Shown: positions 1 to 6,742, numbered from the stretch's first letter. The stretch: 6,977 nucleotides of DNA from JBBITW01 sp037440525 (GCA_037440525.1 JBBITW010000184.1:1-6977); one strand, 5' to 3'. Program-made: numbers and translations. The notes: a model not told the origin generated them from the sequence alone.

Positions 1-3
1 CGA

Positions 4-18
4 AGGGTTTGGAACCCT
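4..18. repeat. Short GC-rich palindrome at the window edge
   Basis: AGGGTT (4-9), TGG, AACCCT (13-18) forms a perfect 6-bp stem with a 3-nt loop. The flanking sequence is cut by the window edge. It may be part of a dispersed intergenic palindrome. Confidence 0.4.
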
Positions 19-40
19 ACCTCCCCAGTCATTTCATCAC

Positions 41-75
41 TTTTTCAGAGTTCTCTATCAGAAACCTCTGAAAAA
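41..75. repeat. Perfect 10-bp inverted repeat with T-rich 5' and A-rich 3' arms
   Basis: TTTTTCAGAG (41-50) pairs with CTCTGAAAAA (66-75) around a 15-nt loop that can add four further pairs (TTCT 51-54 with AGAA 60-63). It lies 63 bp downstream of rpoD. The T run is on the 5' arm and the A run on the 3' arm when read on either strand, the opposite of an intrinsic terminator. It may be an mRNA 3'-end stabiliser or a protein site. Confidence 0.6.
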
Positions 76-137
76 TTATTTAAAACGAGTCTTATAGGAT
101 TCCCCATTAAATTCTATCTAAGGGCTTTAAATAAAAT

Positions 138-1868
138 TCAATTTTCAAGAAAGCTACGCAGTCTCTTTGCTCTGCTTGGATGGCGTAACTTCCTCAATGC
201 CTTGGCCTCTATCTGTCGAATTCTTTCACGAGTTACATCGAAATCCTGTCCCACCTCTTCCAGTGTATGATCGTATTTCTCATCTATACCAAACCTCATT
301 CTTATTATCTTCTCTTCTCTCGGTGTAAGTGTTGAGAGAACTTTTCTGGTCTGATCTGCCAGTCTTGAACTGATCACCGCTTCTTGTGGGGACATTATAG
401 TTTTGTCTTCAATAAAATCTCCTAAATGGCTATCTTCCTCTTCACCAATAGGGGTCTCCAGAGATATAGGTTCTTTAGCTATCTTTAAAATCTTCCTCAC
501 CTTATCCAGTGGCATCTCCATCCTTTCAGCTATCTCCTCGGGGGTAGGTTCTCTGCCAATCTCCTGCACGAGGTATCGAGAGGTTCTAATCATCTTGTTA
601 ATAGTCTCTATCATATGCACAGGTATTCGGATGGTGCGAGCCTGATCTGCTATAGCCCTTGTTATAGCCTGACGGATCCACCAGGTTGCATAGGTGCTGA
701 ATTTATAACCTCGCTGATATTCAAATTTATCAACTGCCTTCATCAGGCCTATATTCCCCTCCTGAATCAGATCCAAAAACTGTAATCCTCTATTTGTATA
801 TTTCTTAGCGATGGAAACGACAAGCCTAAGATTTGCCTTCACCAATTCCCATTTGGCCTCCCTCGCCTTCTCCTCTCCTATCTCGATCGCCTTTACCGCC
901 GACCTCAACTGGCCTGATGAAAGTCCACACTCTCCTTCAACCCGATTGATCTTTCTCTGAATATTCTTGATCTGATATTCCATATCCTTAAGATCGGCCT
1001 TGTCCAAACCTCGACTCCTCATGAGGCTCTTTTCATTCAAGGCCTTAGATTTTAGTTTACGGAGAAGACGTCGGGCTTCATGTATGGAAAACCCCATTCT
1101 TTCTTCAATTTTAAGAATCTCATTTTCTGCCTTTTCCACGCGACTCAACATTTGCTTCATCTTTTGAACAATCTTATTAATTTGAGTATCTCTCAAATTT
1201 ATCTGTTTTAGATATTCAATAATCTCATCCTGCTTCTTCTTAATCTGACTCTGAATCTTCTTTTTTGATTCTTCCTTCTTTCTCGCAAGCCTCCGAATCC
1301 CCTCGTCATTACGTTTAATCCGCTCAACCAGATTCAATACCCTCTCTTTCTGAATCTCCAATTCCTCTATATTTGTCTCCTCCTCATCAATCTCATTGGT
1401 TACATCTCGAATATCAACTTTCCCTGCCTTTATAGCCTGACCAAGGTTGATGATCTCCTTTACTGCCACAGGGCAATTCAAAACAATGCTTAACACTTCT
1501 TCTTTTCCACTCTCGATTCTTTTCGCAATCTCCACCTCTCCTTCTCTTGAGAGGAGACATACCGTTCCCATCTCCCGTAGATACATCTTTATCGGATCCG
1601 TCGCCCTTCCGAAGGTCTCTATTTCGAACTCCTCAATCTCATCTTCCTCTTTATCAAGAAACCTTTCTTCTTCTAACTTTAAACGTTGAAATTCCTCTCC
1701 CACATCAAGGTCAATTTCATCAAACATCATGAGAACATCATCAATCTGATCTGAAGAGACAATATCATCAGGAGGAATTTCATTCATCTCATCTAAATTC
1801 ATAAATCCCTTCTCTTCCTCCAATGTTATCATCTGCTCCATCTCTTTCATCTTCATCCCTTTTCTCAT
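138..1868 (-). CDS. rpoD: Primary RNA polymerase sigma factor, sigma-70/RpoD
   Basis: This 576-residue protein is the housekeeping sigma factor, which binds core RNA polymerase and recognises -10/-35 promoters. Domains seen: region 1.1 at about 10-55 (EKGFMNLDEMNEIPPDDIV); region 1.2 at about 90-120 (DPIKMYLREMGTV); a Lys/Glu-rich, probably coiled-coil non-conserved insert at about 131-335; region 2 at about 336-425, with NLRLVVSIAKKY, FLDLIQEGNIGLMKAVDKF and the -10 reading/melting segment YATWWIRQAITRAIADQART; region 3 at about 426-490; region 4 at about 505-574, with helix-turn-helix VTRERIRQIEAKALRKLRHP. A full region 1.1 and the insert mark a group 1 sigma of proteobacterial type rather than an RpoS- or RpoH-like factor. 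The ATG at 1866-1868 is preferred because AAGG lies 6 nt upstream; Met5 and Met7 are alternatives with poorer spacing. It starts 19 nt after the dnaG stop and ends with TGA. It is the last gene of the operon and looks intact. Confidence 0.97.
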   Translation of the reverse strand: MRKGMKMKEMEQMITLEEEKGFMNLDEMNEIPPDDIVSSDQIDDVLMMFDEIDLDVGEEFQRLKLEEERFLDKEEDEIEEFEIETFGRATDPIKMYLREMGTVCLLSREGEVEIAKRIESGKEEVLSIVLNCPVAVKEIINLGQAIKAGKVDIRDVTNEIDEEETNIEELEIQKERVLNLVERIKRNDEGIRRLARKKEESKKKIQSQIKKKQDEIIEYLKQINLRDTQINKIVQKMKQMLSRVEKAENEILKIEERMGFSIHEARRLLRKLKSKALNEKSLMRSRGLDKADLKDMEYQIKNIQRKINRVEGECGLSSGQLRSAVKAIEIGEEKAREAKWELVKANLRLVVSIAKKYTNRGLQFLDLIQEGNIGLMKAVDKFEYQRGYKFSTYATWWIRQAITRAIADQARTIRIPVHMIETINKMIRTSRYLVQEIGREPTPEEIAERMEMPLDKVRKILKIAKEPISLETPIGEEEDSHLGDFIEDKTIMSPQEAVISSRLADQTRKVLSTLTPREEKIIRMRFGIDEKYDHTLEEVGQDFDVTRERIRQIEAKALRKLRHPSRAKRLRSFLEN

Positions 1869-1874
1869 AACCTA

Positions 1875-1878
1875 CCTT
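1875..1878 (-). promoter_or_regulatory. Candidate ribosome-binding site of rpoD
   Basis: AAGG on the minus strand ends 6 nt before the rpoD ATG at 1868, with a second AGG just downstream. It is a modest match but supports Met1 over Met5, whose upstream AAAAGGG has no spacer. Confidence 0.5.
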
Positions 1879-1887
1879 GACTCTCTT

Positions 1888-3678
1888 TTAAAGATCTACC
1901 TTTGAAAGATCCCTATCCCTCTTTGCCAGCCTTTGACGTTCGATCAAAAGGGATTCAATCCCTTTACCCCCATCTTCTCTTTCCAACTCTTTAATCTTCT
2001 TTAACAGCTCCATTTCATCCCTTTTTAACTTTCTCTGGTGAATATTCTTTATGCAATCTCTCAATATCCTCCCTTCATCTCCCTCCTTCAGGCCCTCTGT
2101 CTTCAAGGCATATTCACAGAGTTTCCCCCTAATCTCTTCTGAAAATGAGGCCAATGCCTCTGTTAGATCGAGCCTTCCTCTCTTCTTGTAAATATCTTCT
2201 AACCCCAATGCAATTTTTTTAAGAAAGGGGCTTTCGAACTCGAAAAGGATCCCCTCATTGGAGATGGTAGGAATTAACTCGGGGTAATGAATCATTAAGC
2301 GAACCAGCATCTCCTCTGCCTTTGGAAAATCCTTTTTTAGGACCAACCTCTCCCCTTCAATCCCATGCCCTCTTCCATCCCTTCCTTTTTGTTGAAGCAT
2401 TTCGTAGATAAAAGATTCCTTTAGATCCAACTTTTCAGCCAGTAGTTTTATATATAGCTCTCTTCGAATCCCTTCTGGAATCTTACTGATTAGAGAAGCC
2501 CCTTCCTTAGCAATCTTAACCTTTCCTTCAATAGAATTCACATCATGAGTCTTCATCAACCATTCGAAATAGAAATCTATAAGAGGAAGTGCCTCACCCA
2601 ACCTTTTTTCAAACTCCTTCAGGTTCCCTCTTCTTAGGAAGGTATCAGGATCCTCACCATCTGGCAGGATGATAGCCCTTCCCATAACCTCTTCTTCCAA
2701 AAATAAAGGAATACTCCGAATTGTAGCCTGGATCCCAGCCGGATCAGGATCAAATATGGTAATTAAGTTTTTTGAATATCTTTTCAAAGTTCTTATATGC
2801 TGTGTGGTAAGGGCTGTTCCTAAGGTAGCAACACTATACTTTAACCCGTGTTGGTGGAGTGTTAAGAGATCAAAATAACCTTCAACAATTATAACACAAT
2901 CCTTCTCCGAGACATGCCTTCTCGCTATTTGAAGACCATAAAGAATCTCCCCTTTATGGTAAATGCTTGACTCCGAAGAATTAATATATTTCGGTTCCCC
3001 TGCTCCTATTACCCTTCCTCCAAATCCAACGACCTTCTGATGTAGATCGAAGATAGGAAACATTATCCTTCCCCGAAAGGCATCATACCACCCTTCCCCC
3101 TTCCTGGAGTGAACAAGACCCAATTCCAATGCCATTTCCAGAGAAACCTTTTTTTGCCTTAGATAACCAACCAAACCATCCCAGCGGTCGAGGGAATAAC
3201 CCAATTGATGCTCATTGATGACCTCTTCTCCTATCCCTCTTTGAGATAGATATTTCCTTGCCTTTTCTCCCTCTTTTCTTCGGGTCAGGATATCATGAAA
3301 ATATTCCATGGCCATTTGATTGATCTGGAATAGTAACTCTCTTTTGGCAATCTCTTTCTTTTGAGCAGAGGACTCATAGCGGGGGAGCTTCACTCCGTAA
3401 CGTTTAGCCAATTCCTCCACAGCCTGGGGAAATGAAAAATGCCCTACCTTCATCAGGAATGTAAAGACATCCCCTCCTTCTCCACAACCAAAGCAATGAA
3501 ATATCTGCTTCTCCTCATTTACCATGAATGAGGGTGTCTTTTCTGAGTGGAAGGGGCATAAACCTTTATAATTCTTTCCAGCCTTTTTAAGAGTGACGTA
3601 ATCGGAGACGACCTCAAGGATGCTTGCTCGATCCCTGATTTCTGAAACCTTATCATTCGTAAAAATAAGGTTTGACAA
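1888..3678 (-). CDS. dnaG: DNA primase DnaG
   Basis: This 596-residue bacterial primase synthesises RNA primers at the replication fork and is recruited by the DnaB helicase. An N-terminal CHC2 zinc-binding domain (about 1-100) has ligands C41, H44, C62 and C65 (CPFH and CFGC). The catalytic core follows, with the conserved FRGRIMFPIFDLH stretch (201-213) and a TOPRIM fold. TOPRIM acidic residues are visible at E266 (VEGYFD) and at D310 and D312 (FDPDPAG), followed by LPDGEDPDTF (338-347). Residues from about 440 onward are helical and weakly conserved, as expected for the helicase-binding domain. The start is TTG: no in-frame ATG occurs before residue 52, which would remove zinc ligands C41 and H44, and GAGG lies 8 nt upstream. 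The gene begins 5 nt after the mutS2 stop, so translation is probably coupled. Length is normal for the family and no lesion is seen. Confidence 0.97.
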   Translation of the reverse strand: MSNLIFTNDKVSEIRDRASILEVVSDYVTLKKAGKNYKGLCPFHSEKTPSFMVNEEKQIFHCFGCGEGGDVFTFLMKVGHFSFPQAVEELAKRYGVKLPRYESSAQKKEIAKRELLFQINQMAMEYFHDILTRRKEGEKARKYLSQRGIGEEVINEHQLGYSLDRWDGLVGYLRQKKVSLEMALELGLVHSRKGEGWYDAFRGRIMFPIFDLHQKVVGFGGRVIGAGEPKYINSSESSIYHKGEILYGLQIARRHVSEKDCVIIVEGYFDLLTLHQHGLKYSVATLGTALTTQHIRTLKRYSKNLITIFDPDPAGIQATIRSIPLFLEEEVMGRAIILPDGEDPDTFLRRGNLKEFEKRLGEALPLIDFYFEWLMKTHDVNSIEGKVKIAKEGASLISKIPEGIRRELYIKLLAEKLDLKESFIYEMLQQKGRDGRGHGIEGERLVLKKDFPKAEEMLVRLMIHYPELIPTISNEGILFEFESPFLKKIALGLEDIYKKRGRLDLTEALASFSEEIRGKLCEYALKTEGLKEGDEGRILRDCIKNIHQRKLKRDEMELLKKIKELEREDGGKGIESLLIERQRLAKRDRDLSKVDL

Positions 3679-3683
3679 GGAAT

Positions 3684-6041
3684 TTACCTCAAATCAACAA
3701 CGGTGACCCCACCACCGCCCTTTTGGGTCTCTTCTGGGGCAAAGTATTTTACTCCTCGATGTCCTTTTAAATATCTGCCTATTGCACTCCTTAATCTTCC
3801 AGAACCAATCCCATGAATGATTTGAACCTTATCCAAACCATGATAGATGGCCTGATCTATAAATTTATCAACTACCGGGATTGCATCCTCAACCCTTAAC
3901 CCTATCACATTTATTTGAGTGGGTATCTCCTTTACCTTATCTACCTTATCCACGGATGAAAACCCACTATCTAAAATCTCTCCATCTCTCTTTTCTCCAT
4001 TTTCATCTACCCTTGTGATATCTCCTATACTTACAATCAACCTTGCCTGCTCGGTCGCAACCTCAGCTCTCTTTAATTGATCCTCAATCTTCAGAAGGAT
4101 ACCTTCTCTCCGAAGGCTCTTAATTCTAACACGATCCCCTACCTTTAAGCCACCTTCAAAGAGATATTTATCCTGAATTCGCTTATTTGGGAAAAATTTT
4201 TCTTTAATCTCAAAGATCTCCTTACGATGGATCTGTAAACGGGACTTTTTCTCTTTTTGCTGACGAAGCCAGCCCTTTAATTCTTCTTCTACCTTCTGAA
4301 CTATTTTTTTAGCCTTCTCCTCAGCCTGTAAAAGAATCTCCTGTCTTTTCCCCTTTATATTTTCCAATATCTCTTTAAGCCTTCTTCGCTCCTCAGATAC
4401 CTTTTCCATTTCCTTCTTTAGCTCATCTCGTTCCCTTTCTACCTCACTCTTTAACCTCTCGAGTGTCTCTAAGGTCTGGGTGATCTCTTGTCCTCCACCA
4501 CCTCGATAAATAGAAGCCCTTTGAATTACCTCCTTGGAGATCCCCAACTTCTCGGCAACCAAAAAGGCGTTGCTCAAACCCGATCTACCATAAGATAGTC
4601 TGTATCTGGGTTCCAGCGTTTCTTCATCGAATTCAACAGCAGCATTTTCAACATCGGGGTATAGGTAACCATATGCCTTTAGTGCATCGAAATGTGTTGT
4701 TATAACTAAAGAAACCTCCCTTTCTCGAAATTTGTCCAAAAATGCCATAGCCAGTGCAGAACCTTCCTGTGCATTTGTTCCAACTCCCAATTCATCAAGA
4801 AGAACGAGGGACTTCTTCCCTGCCTTTTTAAGGATTTGATTTACATGAAGAAGATGTGCTGAAAAGGTGCTAAGATTCTCTCCAATATTTTGCTCATCGC
4901 CAATCACTGCAAAGATATCCTCAAAGATTGAAACCTCGCTTCCATCTTTGGCAGGGATGGGAATACCTGATTGGGCCATCAGTGTCAAGAGTCCGAGGGT
5001 TTTCAGTGCAACTGTCTTCCCTCCTGCATTTGCACCGCTAATGATAAGGGTTTTGATCCCGTTCCCTATTTTTAGATGAACAGGAACAACACCATCAGGT
5101 TGCTGAAAGCAAAGCAGAGGGTTAAGAGCATCTACGAGGTCTACCCTTCCCTCTTCGTTCAGGAGAGGTTCTACCCCTTTTAAAACTATAGATAGCCTTG
5201 AAATTGCATAAAGGAGATCCAATTCTCCGAGTATATCGAAATCCTTCCATAGGTTCTGGATCTCCGTTCTAATCTTCTGCGAAAGATCTGCTAATATACG
5301 ATATTGTTCCTCGTTCTCTTCAGCCACAAGGATATGGATTTCATTGTTTAGAGGGATTGCCTCGAGTGGTTCAAAAAAGAGGGACATATGACTTTTGGAC
5401 TGGTCATGAATAATCCCTTTGAGTCTATGTTTGTGTTCAGACTTAATCAAAAGGACATATCTACCATTTCTTAGTGTAATGATTTGTTCCTGAAAAACAT
5501 CTCTTAGCTCTTCCCTCGTAAGAATATTATTAAGTATTGTTTTTATCTTCTCTCTTGCCCTCTCCAATCTACATCTAATATCAGAGAGCTTCGGGCTTGC
5601 GCGATCAAGAATCTCTCCTTTTTTGCCAAGAACATGAAGGATCTCTTTCTCCAAATCTTTTAAGGATGAAAATTTTGCGACCCTTTCTTTAAGATATTTT
5701 CCACTATGCTCAGATTTTAAAAAAAATTTCCTTAGGCCTTTACACAATTCTATCTGGTTATATATATCCATGATTTCTTCAGGGCTAAGGACTGCCCCTT
5801 CTATTTCCAATCTCTTTAAAAGGGGATCAATATCCTTCAACCCTTTTAATGGAATATCACCATCTATTTCCAAAACATGCTTTAATTCCATTACTTCAGA
5901 CAATCTTCTTCGGATAAATGAAATATCTTTGGTAGGTCTTAAAGAGAGGCATAACCTCTGGCCTAAAGGGGAGATTGAAAATCTTCTCAATATCTCTAAT
6001 AAGCGTGTAAACTCTAAAACGGTGAGGGAGCGATCATCCAT
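3684..6041 (-). CDS. mutS2: MutS2 family ATPase with C-terminal Smr domain
   Basis: This 785-residue protein matches full-length MutS2. It has a MutS-like core and lever (about 1-300, including QEQIITLRNGRYVLLIKSE and FFEPLEAIPLNNE). The ABC-type ATPase has Walker A GANAGGKT (336-343), the ENLSTFSAHL signature (388-397), Walker B LVLLDELG (412-419) and a switch His at H450. A long charged coiled coil spans about 519-617, a KOW-like segment lies at about 631-678, and the Smr domain at about 709-785 carries HGIGSGRLR (743-751). MutS2 lacks the mismatch-recognition domain of MutS. In other bacteria it is implicated in limiting or promoting recombination and in splitting collided ribosomes. The Smr motif usually written LDLRG reads INVIG here (710-714), so nuclease activity is uncertain. 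The start fits family N-termini, and an in-frame TAA two codons upstream excludes a longer form. No clear Shine-Dalgarno precedes it. Confidence 0.95.
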   Translation of the reverse strand: MDDRSLTVLEFTRLLEILRRFSISPLGQRLCLSLRPTKDISFIRRRLSEVMELKHVLEIDGDIPLKGLKDIDPLLKRLEIEGAVLSPEEIMDIYNQIELCKGLRKFFLKSEHSGKYLKERVAKFSSLKDLEKEILHVLGKKGEILDRASPKLSDIRCRLERAREKIKTILNNILTREELRDVFQEQIITLRNGRYVLLIKSEHKHRLKGIIHDQSKSHMSLFFEPLEAIPLNNEIHILVAEENEEQYRILADLSQKIRTEIQNLWKDFDILGELDLLYAISRLSIVLKGVEPLLNEEGRVDLVDALNPLLCFQQPDGVVPVHLKIGNGIKTLIISGANAGGKTVALKTLGLLTLMAQSGIPIPAKDGSEVSIFEDIFAVIGDEQNIGENLSTFSAHLLHVNQILKKAGKKSLVLLDELGVGTNAQEGSALAMAFLDKFREREVSLVITTHFDALKAYGYLYPDVENAAVEFDEETLEPRYRLSYGRSGLSNAFLVAEKLGISKEVIQRASIYRGGGGQEITQTLETLERLKSEVERERDELKKEMEKVSEERRRLKEILENIKGKRQEILLQAEEKAKKIVQKVEEELKGWLRQQKEKKSRLQIHRKEIFEIKEKFFPNKRIQDKYLFEGGLKVGDRVRIKSLRREGILLKIEDQLKRAEVATEQARLIVSIGDITRVDENGEKRDGEILDSGFSSVDKVDKVKEIPTQINVIGLRVEDAIPVVDKFIDQAIYHGLDKVQIIHGIGSGRLRSAIGRYLKGHRGVKYFAPEETQKGGGGVTVVDLR
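3687..3690 (-). promoter_or_regulatory. Ribosome-binding site supporting the dnaG TTG start
   Basis: GAGG on the minus strand lies in the final Leu-Arg codons of mutS2 and ends 8 nt before the TTG at 3676-3678. This spacing supports TTG initiation of dnaG and coupling to mutS2 translation. Confidence 0.65.
3933..3950. repeat. 9-bp tandem duplication inside mutS2
   Basis: TACCTTATC occurs twice in a row (3933-3941 and 3942-3950). On the coding strand it gives an in-frame Val-Asp-Lys duplication (VDKVDK, residues 698-703) in the linker between the KOW-like segment and the Smr domain. It keeps frame and probably only lengthens the linker. Confidence 0.7.
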
Positions 6042-6077
6042 AAATTACAAAAAACGATCTCTGATAGGAGGAGGAAT
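6042..6077 (-). promoter_or_regulatory. yqeY-mutS2 intergenic gap, no Shine-Dalgarno, CCTCCTCCT motif
   Basis: This 36-nt gap is the longest inside the operon. On the mRNA strand it holds CCTCCTCCT (6074 down to 6066), six T residues (6054 down to 6049) and an in-frame TAA, then the mutS2 ATG. No GGAGG-like sequence is seen at a usable distance. The CCTCCT motif is the same sense as the 16S rRNA anti-Shine-Dalgarno, so it cannot recruit ribosomes by normal pairing. No strong hairpin precedes the T run, so I do not call a terminator. Confidence 0.5.
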
Positions 6078-6524
6078 CTAAGGGGAAAGCCTTTCCTTAA
6101 CCAGTTGGTTGATCAATTTACCATCGGCTCTCCCCCCTAATTTAGACATAACCAACTTCATTACCTTACCTAAATCCTTTAAGGATGAGGCCTGTGTCTC
6201 TTTAATAGATTCATTTATGATACTTAATATCTCTTCATTGCTTATAGGTTGGGGTAAAAATGATTTTAAGATTTCTATCTCTTTTCTCTCCTTTTCAACA
6301 AGATCAAGACGTCCCCCTGCTTGAAACTGCTCAATGGATTCTTCACCCTTTCGAACCATCCCCTGGATAACCCTTAAGATATCCTCATCTTCAAGCTTTC
6401 TTCTGAGTTCTATCTCTTTGTTTTTTAATGAAGACCGAACCAAACGGATAGTAGAAAGGCGTAGTTTATCATTAGATTTCATTGCCTCTTTCATTTCGTC
6501 CATCAATCTATCTTCCAACCCCAT
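6078..6524 (-). CDS. yqeY: GatB/YqeY domain-containing protein
   Basis: This 148-residue protein has the usual length of the stand-alone YqeY family. The family resembles the helical C-terminal tail domain of GatB, the tRNA-binding subunit of the Asp/Glu-tRNA amidotransferase, but its own cellular role is not settled. Supporting sequence includes the N-terminal helix LEDRLMDEMKEAMKSND, LRLSTIRLVRSSLKNKEIE (residues 21-39), the central FLPQPISNEEI (89-99) and the family hallmark LGGRADGKLINQLVKERL near the C-terminus. No membrane segment or signal peptide is seen, so it is probably cytoplasmic. It starts 4 nt after the rpsU stop, and its ribosome-binding site GAAAGAGG lies inside the last rpsU codons, so the two are probably translationally coupled. 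The rpsU-yqeY pairing is common in bacteria and fits a translation-related job. The stop codon is TAG. Confidence 0.93.
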   Translation of the reverse strand: MGLEDRLMDEMKEAMKSNDKLRLSTIRLVRSSLKNKEIELRRKLEDEDILRVIQGMVRKGEESIEQFQAGGRLDLVEKERKEIEILKSFLPQPISNEEILSIINESIKETQASSLKDLGKVMKLVMSKLGGRADGKLINQLVKERLSP

Positions 6525-6528
6525 CCTC

Positions 6529-6732
6529 TTAACCTCTTTCCATTATCTTTCTCATTCTCTTCATTGCCCTCTTCTTTGCTGCTATAGCCTTCTTTTTTCT
6601 CTTGATGCTGGGTTTTTCGTAATGCTCTCTTTTTCTGATTTCTGATAGTATCCCAGTCTTTTCTACCTGTTTCTTAAATCGCCTAAGAGCATTTTCAAAT
6701 GATTCATTCTCTCTAATTTTAATGCCGGGCAT
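6529..6732 (-). CDS. rpsU: 30S ribosomal protein S21
   Basis: This is a 67-residue, very basic small-subunit protein. S21 sits on the 30S platform near the 3' end of 16S rRNA and helps mRNA initiation by Shine-Dalgarno pairing. Recognisable parts are the N-terminal IKIRENESFENALRRFKK, the central GILSEIRKREHYEKPS and a Lys/Arg-rich tail (KRKKKAIAAKKRAMKRMRK). The ATG at 6730-6732 is chosen because MPGIKIREN fits S21 N-termini and AAAGGAGG lies 10 nt upstream. The in-frame ATG at 6751-6753 would place that Shine-Dalgarno inside the coding sequence and add an atypical MKGGGKW. An out-of-frame ATG overlaps at 6734-6736. It is the first gene of the operon and ends with TAA. Confidence 0.95.
   Translation of the reverse strand: MPGIKIRENESFENALRRFKKQVEKTGILSEIRKREHYEKPSIKRKKKAIAAKKRAMKRMRKIMERG
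6533..6540 (-). promoter_or_regulatory. Ribosome-binding site of yqeY inside the rpsU 3' end
   Basis: GAAAGAGG on the minus strand overlaps the last Glu-Arg-Gly codons of rpsU and ends 8 nt before the yqeY ATG. The overlap suggests that ribosomes finishing rpsU can re-initiate on yqeY. Confidence 0.7.
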
Positions 6733-6742
6733 CCATTTTCCC

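Noticed and set aside
1..30. T-arm-like sequence on the minus strand (GGGTTCCAAACCC), suggesting the 3' part of a tRNA
   Set aside because: The loop TTCCAAA has C where tRNAs have a purine, one stem pair is a mismatch, and no anticodon arm or D arm is seen upstream at the right spacing.
403..645. Open reading frame on the plus strand inside rpoD, with similar ones at 1447-1689, 2669-2878, 4867-5079, 5770-6081 and 6334-6645
   Set aside because: All lie antisense to well-conserved genes, show Ser/Leu/Pro-rich composition typical of reverse-complement reading, and have no recognisable domains.
1557..1559. Cys104 in RpoD region 1.2 (GTVCLL) as a possible redox switch
   Set aside because: This position varies among primary sigma factors, and a single Cys without a nearby partner motif gives no support for redox sensing.
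1475..1860. Acidic N-terminus and long charged insert of RpoD as an unusual insertion
   Set aside because: Region 1.1 and a non-conserved insert of about 200 residues are normal for proteobacterial primary sigma factors.
6042..6110. Possible terminator between yqeY and mutS2 (T6 run on the mRNA strand)
   Set aside because: Only a weak 4-bp stem (GGAA/TTCC) near the yqeY stop is present, about 25 nt before the T run, so it is not a proper intrinsic terminator.
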